Shown here piece by piece: positions 1 to 6,608 of a stretch of DNA of 42,881 nucleotides. The notes beneath the pieces are model-generated. The model ran no database searches and was not told the origin of the DNA. It saw only the letters and a program-made list of their open reading frames with translations. The stretch's first letter is position 1; the number at the start of each line of letters is the position of its first letter. This DNA comes from Pseudomonas sp. 7P_10.2_Bac1 (GTDB lineage: Bacteria > Pseudomonadota > Gammaproteobacteria > Pseudomonadales > Pseudomonadaceae): the NCBI RefSeq assembly GCF_025465935.1, contig NZ_JANLNV010000089.1:1-42881 (forward strand), given 5' to 3'. A program made the translations under genes and the position numbers.

Positions 1-21
1 TAAACCGCGGCCGAGCAACCC

Positions 22-32
22 CCGCTCCTACA
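22..32. repeat. REP-type repeat fragment at the window start
   Basis: CCGCTCCTACA is the outer arm of the TGTAGGAGCGG-type repeats seen at 6577, 14654, 22426, 29772 and 42835. It lies just downstream of the waaA stop. No partner arm is visible because the window begins here. Confidence 0.4.
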
Positions 33-38
33 GGGCCG

Positions 39-1316
39 TCAACGATTGAGCAATCGCCCCAACCCATCCAGCAAGCGCTGCAAGGCGCCCTGGTTAGCGA
101 GCATCACCTTCAAGCCGGCTTCGGCCATCTGCTGCGCGTCTTGCGGCAGTTCGAACAAGCGACGCACCGCTACTGCCAAACCTTGCGCGTCGTCCACTTC
201 TTCCAGCGCTCCGGCGTCACGCAACATCGTCGCGATCTCCAGGAAGTTGAATAGATGCGGCCCACTCAACACCGGTTTGGACAACGCGGCCGGTTCCAAC
301 AGGTTATGCCCGCCATTGGGCACCAGGCTGCCGCCCACAAACGCACTGTCGGCCAAGGCATACAAGAAAAGCAACTCGCCCATGGTGTCGCCCAACAGCA
401 CCTGCGTCTGCGCATCCACCGGCGTTGCAGCCGAGCGCCGCACCGTGGCAAAACCTTGGCTCTGGCACAGCTCAAATACCGAGTTGAAACGCTCAGGATG
501 GCGCGGTACCAGGATCAACAAGGCATTCGGGTAAATGCCGAGCAATTGCCGATGCGCCGCGAGCACCACTGCGTCTTCACCTTCATGGGTGCTGGCAGCG
601 ATCCACACCGGGCGCTCCAGCGCCTGCCATTGCTCACGCAGCGCACGGGCCTTGATCAGCAACTGCGGGTCAATGGTCAGATCGAATTTGATCGAGCCGG
701 TCACTTCTACGCATTCAGGCCGGGCACCCAACTGGCGGAAGCGCTCGGCTTCAGTTTCGGTTTGCACCGCGATCAGGCTCATTTCTTCGAGCATCGGCCG
801 GGTGAGTTTGGCAAACCGCGCGTAGCCTTTGGCTGAACGGGCTGACAGTCGTGCATTGGCCAGCGCCACCGGGATGCCGCGTTTGGCGCACTGGTGAATA
901 TGGTTAGGCCACAGCTCGGTTTCCATGATCACGGCCAGCTTGGGTTGCACCCGATCCAGAAAGCGTGCGGCGGCCCACGGCAGGTCATAAGGCAAATAAC
1001 AGTGCTGAATGCGTGGTTCGTCGGCGAACAGGGCTTGAATACGCTCCGATCCAGTCGGGGTCATGCAGGTCACGGTAATCGGCAGTTGTGGATAACGTTG
1101 CAACAACGCCCGGATCATAGGCGCGGCGGCGATACTTTCGCCCACGGACACAGCGTGTACCCAGATCCCGCCCGGCTGCATGGCTGGCAGGTTCAGCGCG
1201 AAACGCTCACCGATGCGCTTGGCATATGCCGGGGCCTTGCGTGCCCGCAGCCATAAGCGAATCGCCACCAACGGCAGCCCCAGATGAAACAGCAAGGTGT
1301 AGAGAGTTCTATTCAT
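39..1316 (-). CDS. waaA: 3-deoxy-D-manno-octulosonic acid (Kdo) transferase
   Basis: WaaA (KdtA, family GT30) transfers Kdo from CMP-Kdo to lipid IVA on the inner face of the inner membrane, the first step of LPS core assembly. The 425 aa length is typical. Residues about 5-24 form the N-terminal membrane anchor (LYTLLFHLGLPLVAIRLWL). The motif GGIWVHAVSVGE follows, and its Glu60 matches the known catalytic base position of the E. coli enzyme. The C-terminal nucleotide-binding half contains GGSLVPNGGHNLLEPAAL. The gene is monocistronic in this window and diverges from the SMR gene at 1464. It belongs by function with the LPS genes further right. Identity is based on motifs and length and is nearly certain. 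Confidence 0.96.
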   Translation of the reverse strand: MNRTLYTLLFHLGLPLVAIRLWLRARKAPAYAKRIGERFALNLPAMQPGGIWVHAVSVGESIAAAPMIRALLQRYPQLPITVTCMTPTGSERIQALFADEPRIQHCYLPYDLPWAAARFLDRVQPKLAVIMETELWPNHIHQCAKRGIPVALANARLSARSAKGYARFAKLTRPMLEEMSLIAVQTETEAERFRQLGARPECVEVTGSIKFDLTIDPQLLIKARALREQWQALERPVWIAASTHEGEDAVVLAAHRQLLGIYPNALLILVPRHPERFNSVFELCQSQGFATVRRSAATPVDAQTQVLLGDTMGELLFLYALADSAFVGGSLVPNGGHNLLEPAALSKPVLSGPHLFNFLEIATMLRDAGALEEVDDAQGLAVAVRRLFELPQDAQQMAEAGLKVMLANQGALQRLLDGLGRLLNR

Positions 1317-1415
1317 GGGCCCGGAGTTTACTTGAAAACGACCTCCACGATGATGGCACCGAACAGTGCCATTTCAAGGCTTAACAAAAAGCCCCCTACA
1401 GACTTTTACAACCTC

Positions 1416-1421
1416 TAGAAT
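1416..1421 (+). promoter_or_regulatory. Possible -10 box for the SMR transporter gene
   Basis: TAGAAT matches the sigma-70 -10 consensus at 5 of 6 positions and lies 43 bases before the start at 1464. No convincing -35 hexamer sits 16-18 bases upstream, so this is only a candidate. The 147-base gap between waaA and this gene must hold promoters in both directions. Confidence 0.25.
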
Positions 1422-1463
1422 GCCCTGCTGTTAAATTGCCCCACCCACATTCAGGATTGCGCC

Positions 1464-1796
1464 ATGACCGCTTACTACTATTTGGCTATCGCCATTTGCG
1501 CCGAAGTGATTGCCACCGTTTCGATGAAAGCGGTCAAGGGTTTCAGTACACCGCTGCCGCTGGTACTGGTGATCGCGGGCTACGTCACGGCGTTCTGGAT
1601 GCTGACGCTGGTGGTGCGCACCATCCCGGTGGGGGTTGCCTATGCCGTGTGGGCGGGCATGGGCATTGTGATGGTCAGCGTTGCGGCGCTGTTTATCTAC
1701 GGGCAGAAACTCGACTTGCCGGCCATGATGGGCATGGGCCTGATTGTGCTGGGCGTGGTGGTGATACAGCTGTTTTCGAAAACGGCAGGCCATTGA
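1464..1796 (+). CDS. Small multidrug resistance (SMR) transporter, EmrE-type
   Basis: This 110 aa protein has four predicted membrane helices and is the length of EmrE. Glu14, the proton- and drug-binding residue of the family, sits in helix 1 (AIAICAEVIAT). Trp63 lies in AYAVWAGMGIV, the EmrE-like signature of helix 3. It should act as an antiparallel homodimer in the inner membrane exporting quaternary cations against protons. Both key residues fall at their canonical positions, which favours EmrE/Qac type over Gdx (SugE). The start at 1464 has AGGA seven bases upstream. PAO1 has an SMR gene (PA4990) close to waaA. The substrate cannot be read from sequence. Confidence 0.9.
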   Translation: MTAYYYLAIAICAEVIATVSMKAVKGFSTPLPLVLVIAGYVTAFWMLTLVVRTIPVGVAYAVWAGMGIVMVSVAALFIYGQKLDLPAMMGMGLIVLGVVVIQLFSKTAGH

Positions 1797-1816
1797 AGCC
1801 GCTGCAAGCGACAAGT

Positions 1817-1867
1817 TAAAGGCAAGATCAGAAGCGATGTGATCTCTGGCTCTTGATCTTGCCTTTA
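1817..1867. repeat. 14-bp perfect inverted repeat between the SMR and FAD genes
   Basis: The arms TAAAGGCAAGATCA (1817-1830) and TGATCTTGCCTTTA (1854-1867) are exact reverse complements separated by 23 bases. Outward of the arms the complementarity continues imperfectly (GCTGCAAGCGACAAG against CTTGCAGCTTGCAGC). The structure follows the SMR stop by about 20 bases and could act as a terminator hairpin, although no T-run follows it. A dispersed repeat is also possible. Confidence 0.7.
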
Positions 1868-1888
1868 CTTGCAGCTTGCAGCTTGCAG
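1868..1888. repeat. Three tandem copies of the heptamer CTTGCAG
   Basis: CTTGCAG is repeated three times without interruption, followed by a partial CTT. The array lies just upstream of the TATACT at 1895-1900, the possible -10 box of the FAD gene. Similar GCAAGCTGCAAG strings occur widely between genes in Pseudomonas. Confidence 0.8.
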
Positions 1889-1894
1889 CTTCTC

Positions 1895-1900
1895 TATACT
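1895..1900 (+). promoter_or_regulatory. Possible -10 box for the FAD oxidoreductase-aldo/keto reductase pair
   Basis: TATACT matches the -10 consensus at 5 of 6 positions and lies 32 bases before the start at 1932. TTGCAG hexamers from the heptamer array lie upstream, but none has ideal 17-base spacing. Confidence 0.35.
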
Positions 1901-1931
1901 GCGTCTTTGTCTTTAAACGCTGAGGTCGCCC

Positions 1932-3113
1932 ATGGCATCTGTTATTTCCACCGATGTGCTGATTGTCGGCGCTGGTGTTGCTGGCCTCTGGCTCAATGCT
2001 CGCCTGCGTCGTCAGGGTTTTTCGACCGTGCTGGTTGAAGACCAGTCGCTCGGCGGCGCACAGACCTTGAAATCACAGGGCATTATCCACGGCGGCGCCA
2101 AGTATGCGCTGCACGGCGCGTTGACCGGCGCTTCCGAAGCCATTGCCGACATGCCGCGTCGCTGGCGCGAAGCCCTAGCCGGCGACGGCGACGGCGAGCT
2201 AGACCTGACCGGCGTGCGCCTGCTTTCCGAAGCCCATTACCTGTGGTCGCCCGGCACACTGGCCGGCAACCTGACCAGCTTTTTTGCGAGCAAGGCCGTG
2301 CGCGGCCGGGTCGATCAGGTCAAGGGCGATCAATTGCCTCCCGCCCTGCAAAATCCGCGCTTCAAGGGCAAGGTCTATCGTCTGGCCGAGTTGGTGGTGG
2401 ACGTGCCGAGCCTGGTTGAGCGCCTGGCCGAACTGGCCGGTGACAGCCTGCTGGCAGGTCAAAAGATTGAGCCACTACTTGAAAATGAAAAGCTGATCGG
2501 CCTGCGGGTCGATGGCCTGGATATTCTGGCGCAACGCATCGTGTTCAGCGCCGGCCAGGGCAACGCCGAGTTACTGGCCAGCCTCGGCATCAACGTCCCC
2601 GCTCAACAGCTGCGCCCCCTGCACATGGTGATGGTCAAAGGTCCTAGCCTTAAGCCGCTGTACGCTCACTGCCTGGGCGGTGGGCCCAAGCCGCGCATTA
2701 CTGTGACCACGCACCCGGCCGCCAATGGTGAGTGGGTGTGGTACGTGGGCGGCGATATCGCCGAAGCCGAGGGCGTGGCCCGCACCCCAGACGAGCAAAT
2801 TGCCGAGGCCAAAAAAGAGCTGGGCAACTTGCTGCCGTGGGTCGATTTGAGCCAAGCGCAATGGGCCACCTTGCGGGTTGATCGTGCCGAACCGGCGCAG
2901 TCCGGCCTGGTACGCCCAGATAACGCGTTCCTCGCAGATACGGGCCGTTTGCTGGTGGGCTGGCCAACTAAGCTGGCGCTGGCACCGGACTTCTCGGATC
3001 GGGTGATCTCGGCGTTGGAACAAGACGGCATCAAGCCGGGCAACCTGCCTGCGCTGCCAGACTTCCCCCGCCCGCCGCTGGGCAAAACCGCTTGGGAGCA
3101 ATTGCTGCCATGA
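1932..3113 (+). CDS. FAD-dependent oxidoreductase (DAO-like fold)
   Basis: This 393 aa flavoprotein opens with a Rossmann dinucleotide-binding motif (VLIVGAGVAGLWLNARL, residues about 9-25), followed by an acidic residue at the end of strand 2 (VLVED). The layout resembles the DAO/GlpD superfamily, with IVFSAGQGNAELL in the middle and a late segment (DTGRLLVGWPTKLALAPDF) typical of the C-terminal FAD contact. No substrate-specific motif was recognised. The ATG at 1932 has GAGGT five bases upstream. Its stop overlaps the start of the aldo/keto reductase as ATGA, so the two are translationally coupled and probably act together in a redox step. Neighbours PA4991/PA4992 in PAO1 form the same pair from memory. 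Enzyme class is confident, reaction unknown. Confidence 0.85.
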   Translation: MASVISTDVLIVGAGVAGLWLNARLRRQGFSTVLVEDQSLGGAQTLKSQGIIHGGAKYALHGALTGASEAIADMPRRWREALAGDGDGELDLTGVRLLSEAHYLWSPGTLAGNLTSFFASKAVRGRVDQVKGDQLPPALQNPRFKGKVYRLAELVVDVPSLVERLAELAGDSLLAGQKIEPLLENEKLIGLRVDGLDILAQRIVFSAGQGNAELLASLGINVPAQQLRPLHMVMVKGPSLKPLYAHCLGGGPKPRITVTTHPAANGEWVWYVGGDIAEAEGVARTPDEQIAEAKKELGNLLPWVDLSQAQWATLRVDRAEPAQSGLVRPDNAFLADTGRLLVGWPTKLALAPDFSDRVISALEQDGIKPGNLPALPDFPRPPLGKTAWEQLLP

Positions 3114-3922
3114 GCCAGGCAACCCTGCATAACTGTCTTCGCCCGCTGGGCAGCACCGGCCTGCTGGTCTCGCCGCTGGGCCTGGGCACAGTGAAGTTGG
3201 GCCGCGACCAAGGGGTGAAATACCCCAGCGGCTTTCAAATCCCGGATGACCACGAAGCCAAGATGCTGCTCAAACTGAGCCGCGACCTGGGTATCAACCT
3301 GATCGACACTGCGCCCGCCTATGGCCGTAGCGAAGAACGCCTGGGGCCGCTGTTGCGTGGTCAGCGCAAGGACTGGGTGATCGTCAGCAAAGTCGGCGAA
3401 GAGTTCGACAACGGTGTGTCACACCACGACTTCAGCGCCGACCATACCCGGCGCTCGGTGGAGCGCAGCTTGCAGCGCCTGGAAACAGACTTTATCGATC
3501 TGGTGCTGGTGCATTCTGACGGCAACGATCTGGCGATTCTCAATGAGAGCGAGGTCTACGCAACCCTGGCCGAGCTCAAGCGCGAAGGTAAAATTCGCGG
3601 CTTTGGCTTCTCGGGCAAAACGGTGGAAGGTGGCCTCAAAGCCCTTGAAAACGGCGACTGCGCCATGGTCACCTACAACCTGAATGAGCAAGCTGAAAAA
3701 CCAGTGATCGACTATGCCGCAGCCCATGGCAAAGCCATTCTGGTGAAAAAGGCTTTGGCCAGTGGCCATGTCTGCCTGAAACCCGGTGTTGACCCGGTGC
3801 GCGCCAGCTTCGAATTGGTGTTTGGCCATCACGGGGTTGCGAGTGCTATTGTCGGTACTATCAATCCGCTGCACCTGGCCCATAACGTGGCAATGGTTGC
3901 GCAGGTTCTGCGTAGCGCTTAA
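3110..3922 (+). CDS. Aldo/keto reductase
   Basis: The 270 aa protein has the aldo/keto reductase tetrad in order: Asp66 and Tyr71 (LIDTAPAYGRSEERLG), Lys94 (VIVSKVGE) and His135 (DLVLVHSDG). It should reduce carbonyls with NADPH in the cytosol on a TIM-barrel scaffold. The start at 3110 is chosen because its ATG overlaps the preceding TGA (ATGA). An in-frame ATG at 3092 would add six residues and overlap the upstream gene by 22 bases. Coupling to the flavoprotein suggests a shared pathway. The physiological substrate is not evident. Confidence 0.92.
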   Translation: MSQATLHNCLRPLGSTGLLVSPLGLGTVKLGRDQGVKYPSGFQIPDDHEAKMLLKLSRDLGINLIDTAPAYGRSEERLGPLLRGQRKDWVIVSKVGEEFDNGVSHHDFSADHTRRSVERSLQRLETDFIDLVLVHSDGNDLAILNESEVYATLAELKREGKIRGFGFSGKTVEGGLKALENGDCAMVTYNLNEQAEKPVIDYAAAHGKAILVKKALASGHVCLKPGVDPVRASFELVFGHHGVASAIVGTINPLHLAHNVAMVAQVLRSA

Positions 3923-3963
3923 AGCCGCCGATTCGGCCGACCCCGACGCAAGAAGGAGCCGAC

Positions 3964-4920
3964 ATGCCGCGAATGCTGATCCGCAAGAACCCCAGTGACT
4001 TCAAAACGTTGCCGTTGTTTGTCGAGGCGACAGCCGAAGGCTTGAGCTATCAAAGTGTCGGCATGCCGCTAAACTTCGCGCAAACCCTGAGCAAACGCCG
4101 TCAGGTGAGCGTAAGCGACCCGGAACGCTTCGCACTGGAACTGGCCAACCTTGGCGTGTCGGTGCGTTTGACACTCAATTGGCAAGGCCGCGATTACTGG
4201 GTCTTGGTGCGCCAGCGGCGTCAGGACCGCGGCGATGTGGTACTCAAGCTGATCTCGGGCTACGTACCGGCCCACGAGGTCAATTTGCCGCTGCACACGG
4301 CGGTCCAGGAAGTGGCCGAAGAGTGCCTGCTGGAAACCCCTGAAGGTTGGCTCGGCGGGCGCTTCAACGACACCTGGCTGCCAGTGCCTTACGCCAGCGC
4401 ACTGCATTACCGCGAAGCCGTGTCCTTTCGTCTGACGCCCTTTTCCGGCGCGGCCCGCACCGTGCGCTGCGCCAACCAGCCATTGCTTGAGCGACCGCGA
4501 GCCTATGTGCACTTGCCCACCGCCTCCCTGCAACTGATCTACGACCTGCGCCTTGAGGTGCCCAGAGAGGCCAAGTCACTGAGCCTGTTTCATGTGGACG
4601 AGCGACTGGAGGGCGATCAACTGGTCGCCCGCCTCAACCGCAAGCGCCCAGACCTGTACCTGATGCCGTTGACCGACGGCAAACCGTGCGCCGAGTTGTA
4701 CACCTTGCACAAGGATCAACTGAAACCGGCCAGCACCCGAGGCTTGTACCTGGCGGAAAGTTTTGCACCGCAGGAAGGCTGGGTCGTGAGCGAGGAGCGT
4801 ATTCGCTGGAAGGACTGGCTCAGGCAGCAAGGTTTGAGCGCACCCAATAAGGACTCGCGGCTCAAGCGCCTCACGGGCAAGGCACGGCAGATGTTCAGGA
4901 AGGTCGTAAAAAAAGCTTGA
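3964..4920 (+). CDS. Uncharacterised protein with a degenerate Nudix-like box
   Basis: This 318 aa protein was not recognised as a named family; I recall orthologues in Pseudomonas carrying the doubtful label 'metal ABC transporter ATPase', but no Walker A, signature or Walker B motif is present. Residues about 98-121 read GYVPAHE, nine residues, then QEVAEECLL. This resembles a Nudix box (GX5E X7 REUXEEXGU) with REXXEE reduced to QEVAEE and two extra spacer residues. The C-terminus is very basic (RLKRLTGKARQMFRKVVKKA). A strong AAGGAG lies seven bases before the start at 3964. It follows the aldo/keto reductase by 41 bases and may be co-transcribed. A nucleotide-sugar or phosphate-related hydrolase is possible but unproven. 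Confidence 0.75.
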   Translation: MPRMLIRKNPSDFKTLPLFVEATAEGLSYQSVGMPLNFAQTLSKRRQVSVSDPERFALELANLGVSVRLTLNWQGRDYWVLVRQRRQDRGDVVLKLISGYVPAHEVNLPLHTAVQEVAEECLLETPEGWLGGRFNDTWLPVPYASALHYREAVSFRLTPFSGAARTVRCANQPLLERPRAYVHLPTASLQLIYDLRLEVPREAKSLSLFHVDERLEGDQLVARLNRKRPDLYLMPLTDGKPCAELYTLHKDQLKPASTRGLYLAESFAPQEGWVVSEERIRWKDWLRQQGLSAPNKDSRLKRLTGKARQMFRKVVKKA

Positions 4921-4942
4921 ATCAAAAGCACCCTCACCCTAG

Positions 4943-4963
4943 CCCTCTCCCGGAGGGAGAGGG
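4943..4963. repeat. CCCTCTCCC hairpin repeat, copy 1
   Basis: CCCTCTCCC (4943-4951) and GGGAGAGGG (4955-4963) form a 9-bp hairpin with a 3-base loop. It is followed by AACCGATTGGGGGA (4964-4977), which recurs beside copy 3 at 22672-22685. It sits between the convergent genes ending at 4920 and 5079 and could help end transcription. Confidence 0.85.
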
Positions 4964-5039
4964 AACCGATTGGGGGACGCTTAAGAAATGCTGTGCTCTG
5001 TCAGTGAAACGCTGAACCTGAAAGCACCTCGATAGAGCT

Positions 5040-5060
5040 CCCTCTCCCTCCGGGAGAGGG
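5040..5060. repeat. CCCTCTCCC hairpin repeat, copy 2 (inverted relative to copy 1)
   Basis: CCCTCTCCC (5040-5048) and GGGAGAGGG (5052-5060) with loop TCC form the exact reverse complement of the 21-base copy at 4943-4963. The two copies are about 75 bases apart in the convergent gap after hldE, so the pair could fold together or separately. Confidence 0.85.
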
Positions 5061-5078
5061 TTGGGGTGGGCAATGCCT

Positions 5079-6500
5079 TTACTGCCCGCGGATCTTCTCG
5101 ACGATAGCCGTGGTCGAGCTGTTTTCTACGAGCCCGAGTACTTTCACCGTCCCGCCATACGCGGTCACGATGTCAGCTCCCACCACTTGGTCGATCCCGT
5201 AATCACCGCCCTTGACCAGCACATCCGGCTTGACCTGGGCCAGCAGGTTTTCCGGAGTGCCTTCCGGGAAGCTGATCACCCAGTCCACCGCACCCAGGCC
5301 CGCCAGTACCGCCATACGGCGATCCACGCTGTTGATCGGACGCCCGGGACCTTTGAGGCGGCTCACGGAAGCATCGTCGTTCACCGCAACGATCAAACGA
5401 TCACCTTGCGCCCGCGCTTGCTCCAGATAGGTCACATGGCCGGCGTGCAAGATGTCGAAGCAGCCATTGGTAAAGACGATCTTCTCGTTGTGCGCCCGCG
5501 CATCGTCGATGGCCAGCAGCAACTGGTCGAGGCTCAGCACGCCACGCTCGGAGCCTTCCGAGCGCTGAATGGCGCGACGCAGCTCCGGGGCGCTAATGGC
5601 CGCCGTGCCCAGCTTGCCCACCACGATACCCGCAGCCAGATTGGCCAGCGCCACGGCGTGAGGCAGCTCTTCACCCGCCGCAATGGCAGCGGCCAAGGTC
5701 GAGATCACCGTGTCACCGGCACCGGTCACGTCAAACACTTCTCGTGCACGCGCCGGCAGGTGCATAGCCGGGAAGCCCGGACGCAGCAAGGTCATGCCGT
5801 GCTCGCCACGGGTCACCAGCAAGGCGCCCAACTCCAGATCAGCCATCAGCTTGGCGCCCTTGGCCACCAGATCGGCTTCATCGATGCAACCACCCACGAT
5901 GATTTCGAACTCGCTGAGGTTCGGCGTGATCAGGCTCGCACCGCGGTAAATCGAGAAATCCTTGCCTTTCGGATCGGCCAGCACCGGGATGCCCCGGGCA
6001 CGCGCAGCCTGAATCAAGACCTGGTGATTTTTCAATGCGCCTTTGCCGTAGTCAGACAGCACCAGCACTTTGATGCCGTCGAGCAGGCTTTCGACTTCAT
6101 CGCCCAACGCCAGGGCGTCAGTGGCAAAAGGTTCTTCAAAGTCGATACGCAGCAGTTGCTGGTGACGACTCATCACACGCAGTTTGACGATGGTTGGCTG
6201 ATGCTCAATGCGCTGGAACAACGCACGTACGCCTGCGCCTTCAAGGCTGTTGGCCAGGCTTTCGGCGGCTTCGTCGTTGCCCGTCACACCGACCAGCGAA
6301 GCCGGTGCGCCCAAGGCTGCAATGTTCAGGGCAACGTTGGCAGCACCACCCGGACGGTCTTCTATTTGCTCGACCTTGACCACCGGCACGGGCGCCTCAG
6401 GGGAAATCCGTGAGGTTCCGCCATGCCAGTAACGGTCGAGCATGACATCGCCTACCACCAAGACTGGGGCTTGATCGAATCGCGGCATGGACAACTTCAT
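5079..6500 (-). CDS. hldE: Bifunctional heptose 7-phosphate kinase / heptose 1-phosphate adenylyltransferase
   Basis: HldE (RfaE) makes ADP-D-glycero-manno-heptose, the donor for WaaC and WaaF. The 473 aa protein shows both domains. Residues about 1-320 are a PfkB/ribokinase kinase with DRPGGAANVALNIAALG and the catalytic GAGDTVIS. Residues about 340-473 are a nucleotidyltransferase with VFTNGCFDILHAGH (the HxGH motif) and the phosphate-binding GPGRP. Length and domain order match the fused E. coli and Pseudomonas enzymes. The start MKLSMPRFDQAP is that recalled for Pseudomonas RfaE, although the ribosome-binding site is weak. It lies downstream of msbA on the same strand across a 108-base gap holding a REP-like hairpin. 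Confidence 0.96.
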   Translation of the reverse strand: MKLSMPRFDQAPVLVVGDVMLDRYWHGGTSRISPEAPVPVVKVEQIEDRPGGAANVALNIAALGAPASLVGVTGNDEAAESLANSLEGAGVRALFQRIEHQPTIVKLRVMSRHQQLLRIDFEEPFATDALALGDEVESLLDGIKVLVLSDYGKGALKNHQVLIQAARARGIPVLADPKGKDFSIYRGASLITPNLSEFEIIVGGCIDEADLVAKGAKLMADLELGALLVTRGEHGMTLLRPGFPAMHLPARAREVFDVTGAGDTVISTLAAAIAAGEELPHAVALANLAAGIVVGKLGTAAISAPELRRAIQRSEGSERGVLSLDQLLLAIDDARAHNEKIVFTNGCFDILHAGHVTYLEQARAQGDRLIVAVNDDASVSRLKGPGRPINSVDRRMAVLAGLGAVDWVISFPEGTPENLLAQVKPDVLVKGGDYGIDQVVGADIVTAYGGTVKVLGLVENSSTTAIVEKIRGQ

Positions 6501-6576
6501 GGAGAACCCACATACAAAATGAACAGGGGCGCGATATTAACACAGGGTGAACCCACGTCAGCGCCGTAAGCATCTT

Positions 6577-6602
6577 GTGGGAGCGAGCACGCCCGCTCCC
6601 AC
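6577..6602. repeat. REP-like hairpin between msbA and hldE
   Basis: GTGGGAGCG (6577-6585) and CGCTCCCAC (6594-6602) are perfect 9-bp arms with an 8-base loop. The arms match the Pseudomonas REP family. No T-run follows on either strand, so it is unlikely to be a true intrinsic terminator. It may still stabilise the 3' end of the msbA message. Confidence 0.8.
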
Positions 6603-6608
6603 CGATAT

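Noticed and set aside
5061..6413. 450-codon plus-strand frame opposite hldE
   Set aside because: The frame is rich in His/Gln/Arg with no domain, and hldE on the other strand is complete with all motifs.
6577..6602. Intrinsic terminator of msbA
   Set aside because: The hairpin is perfect, but no T-run follows in the direction of msbA transcription; it is listed as a REP-like repeat.
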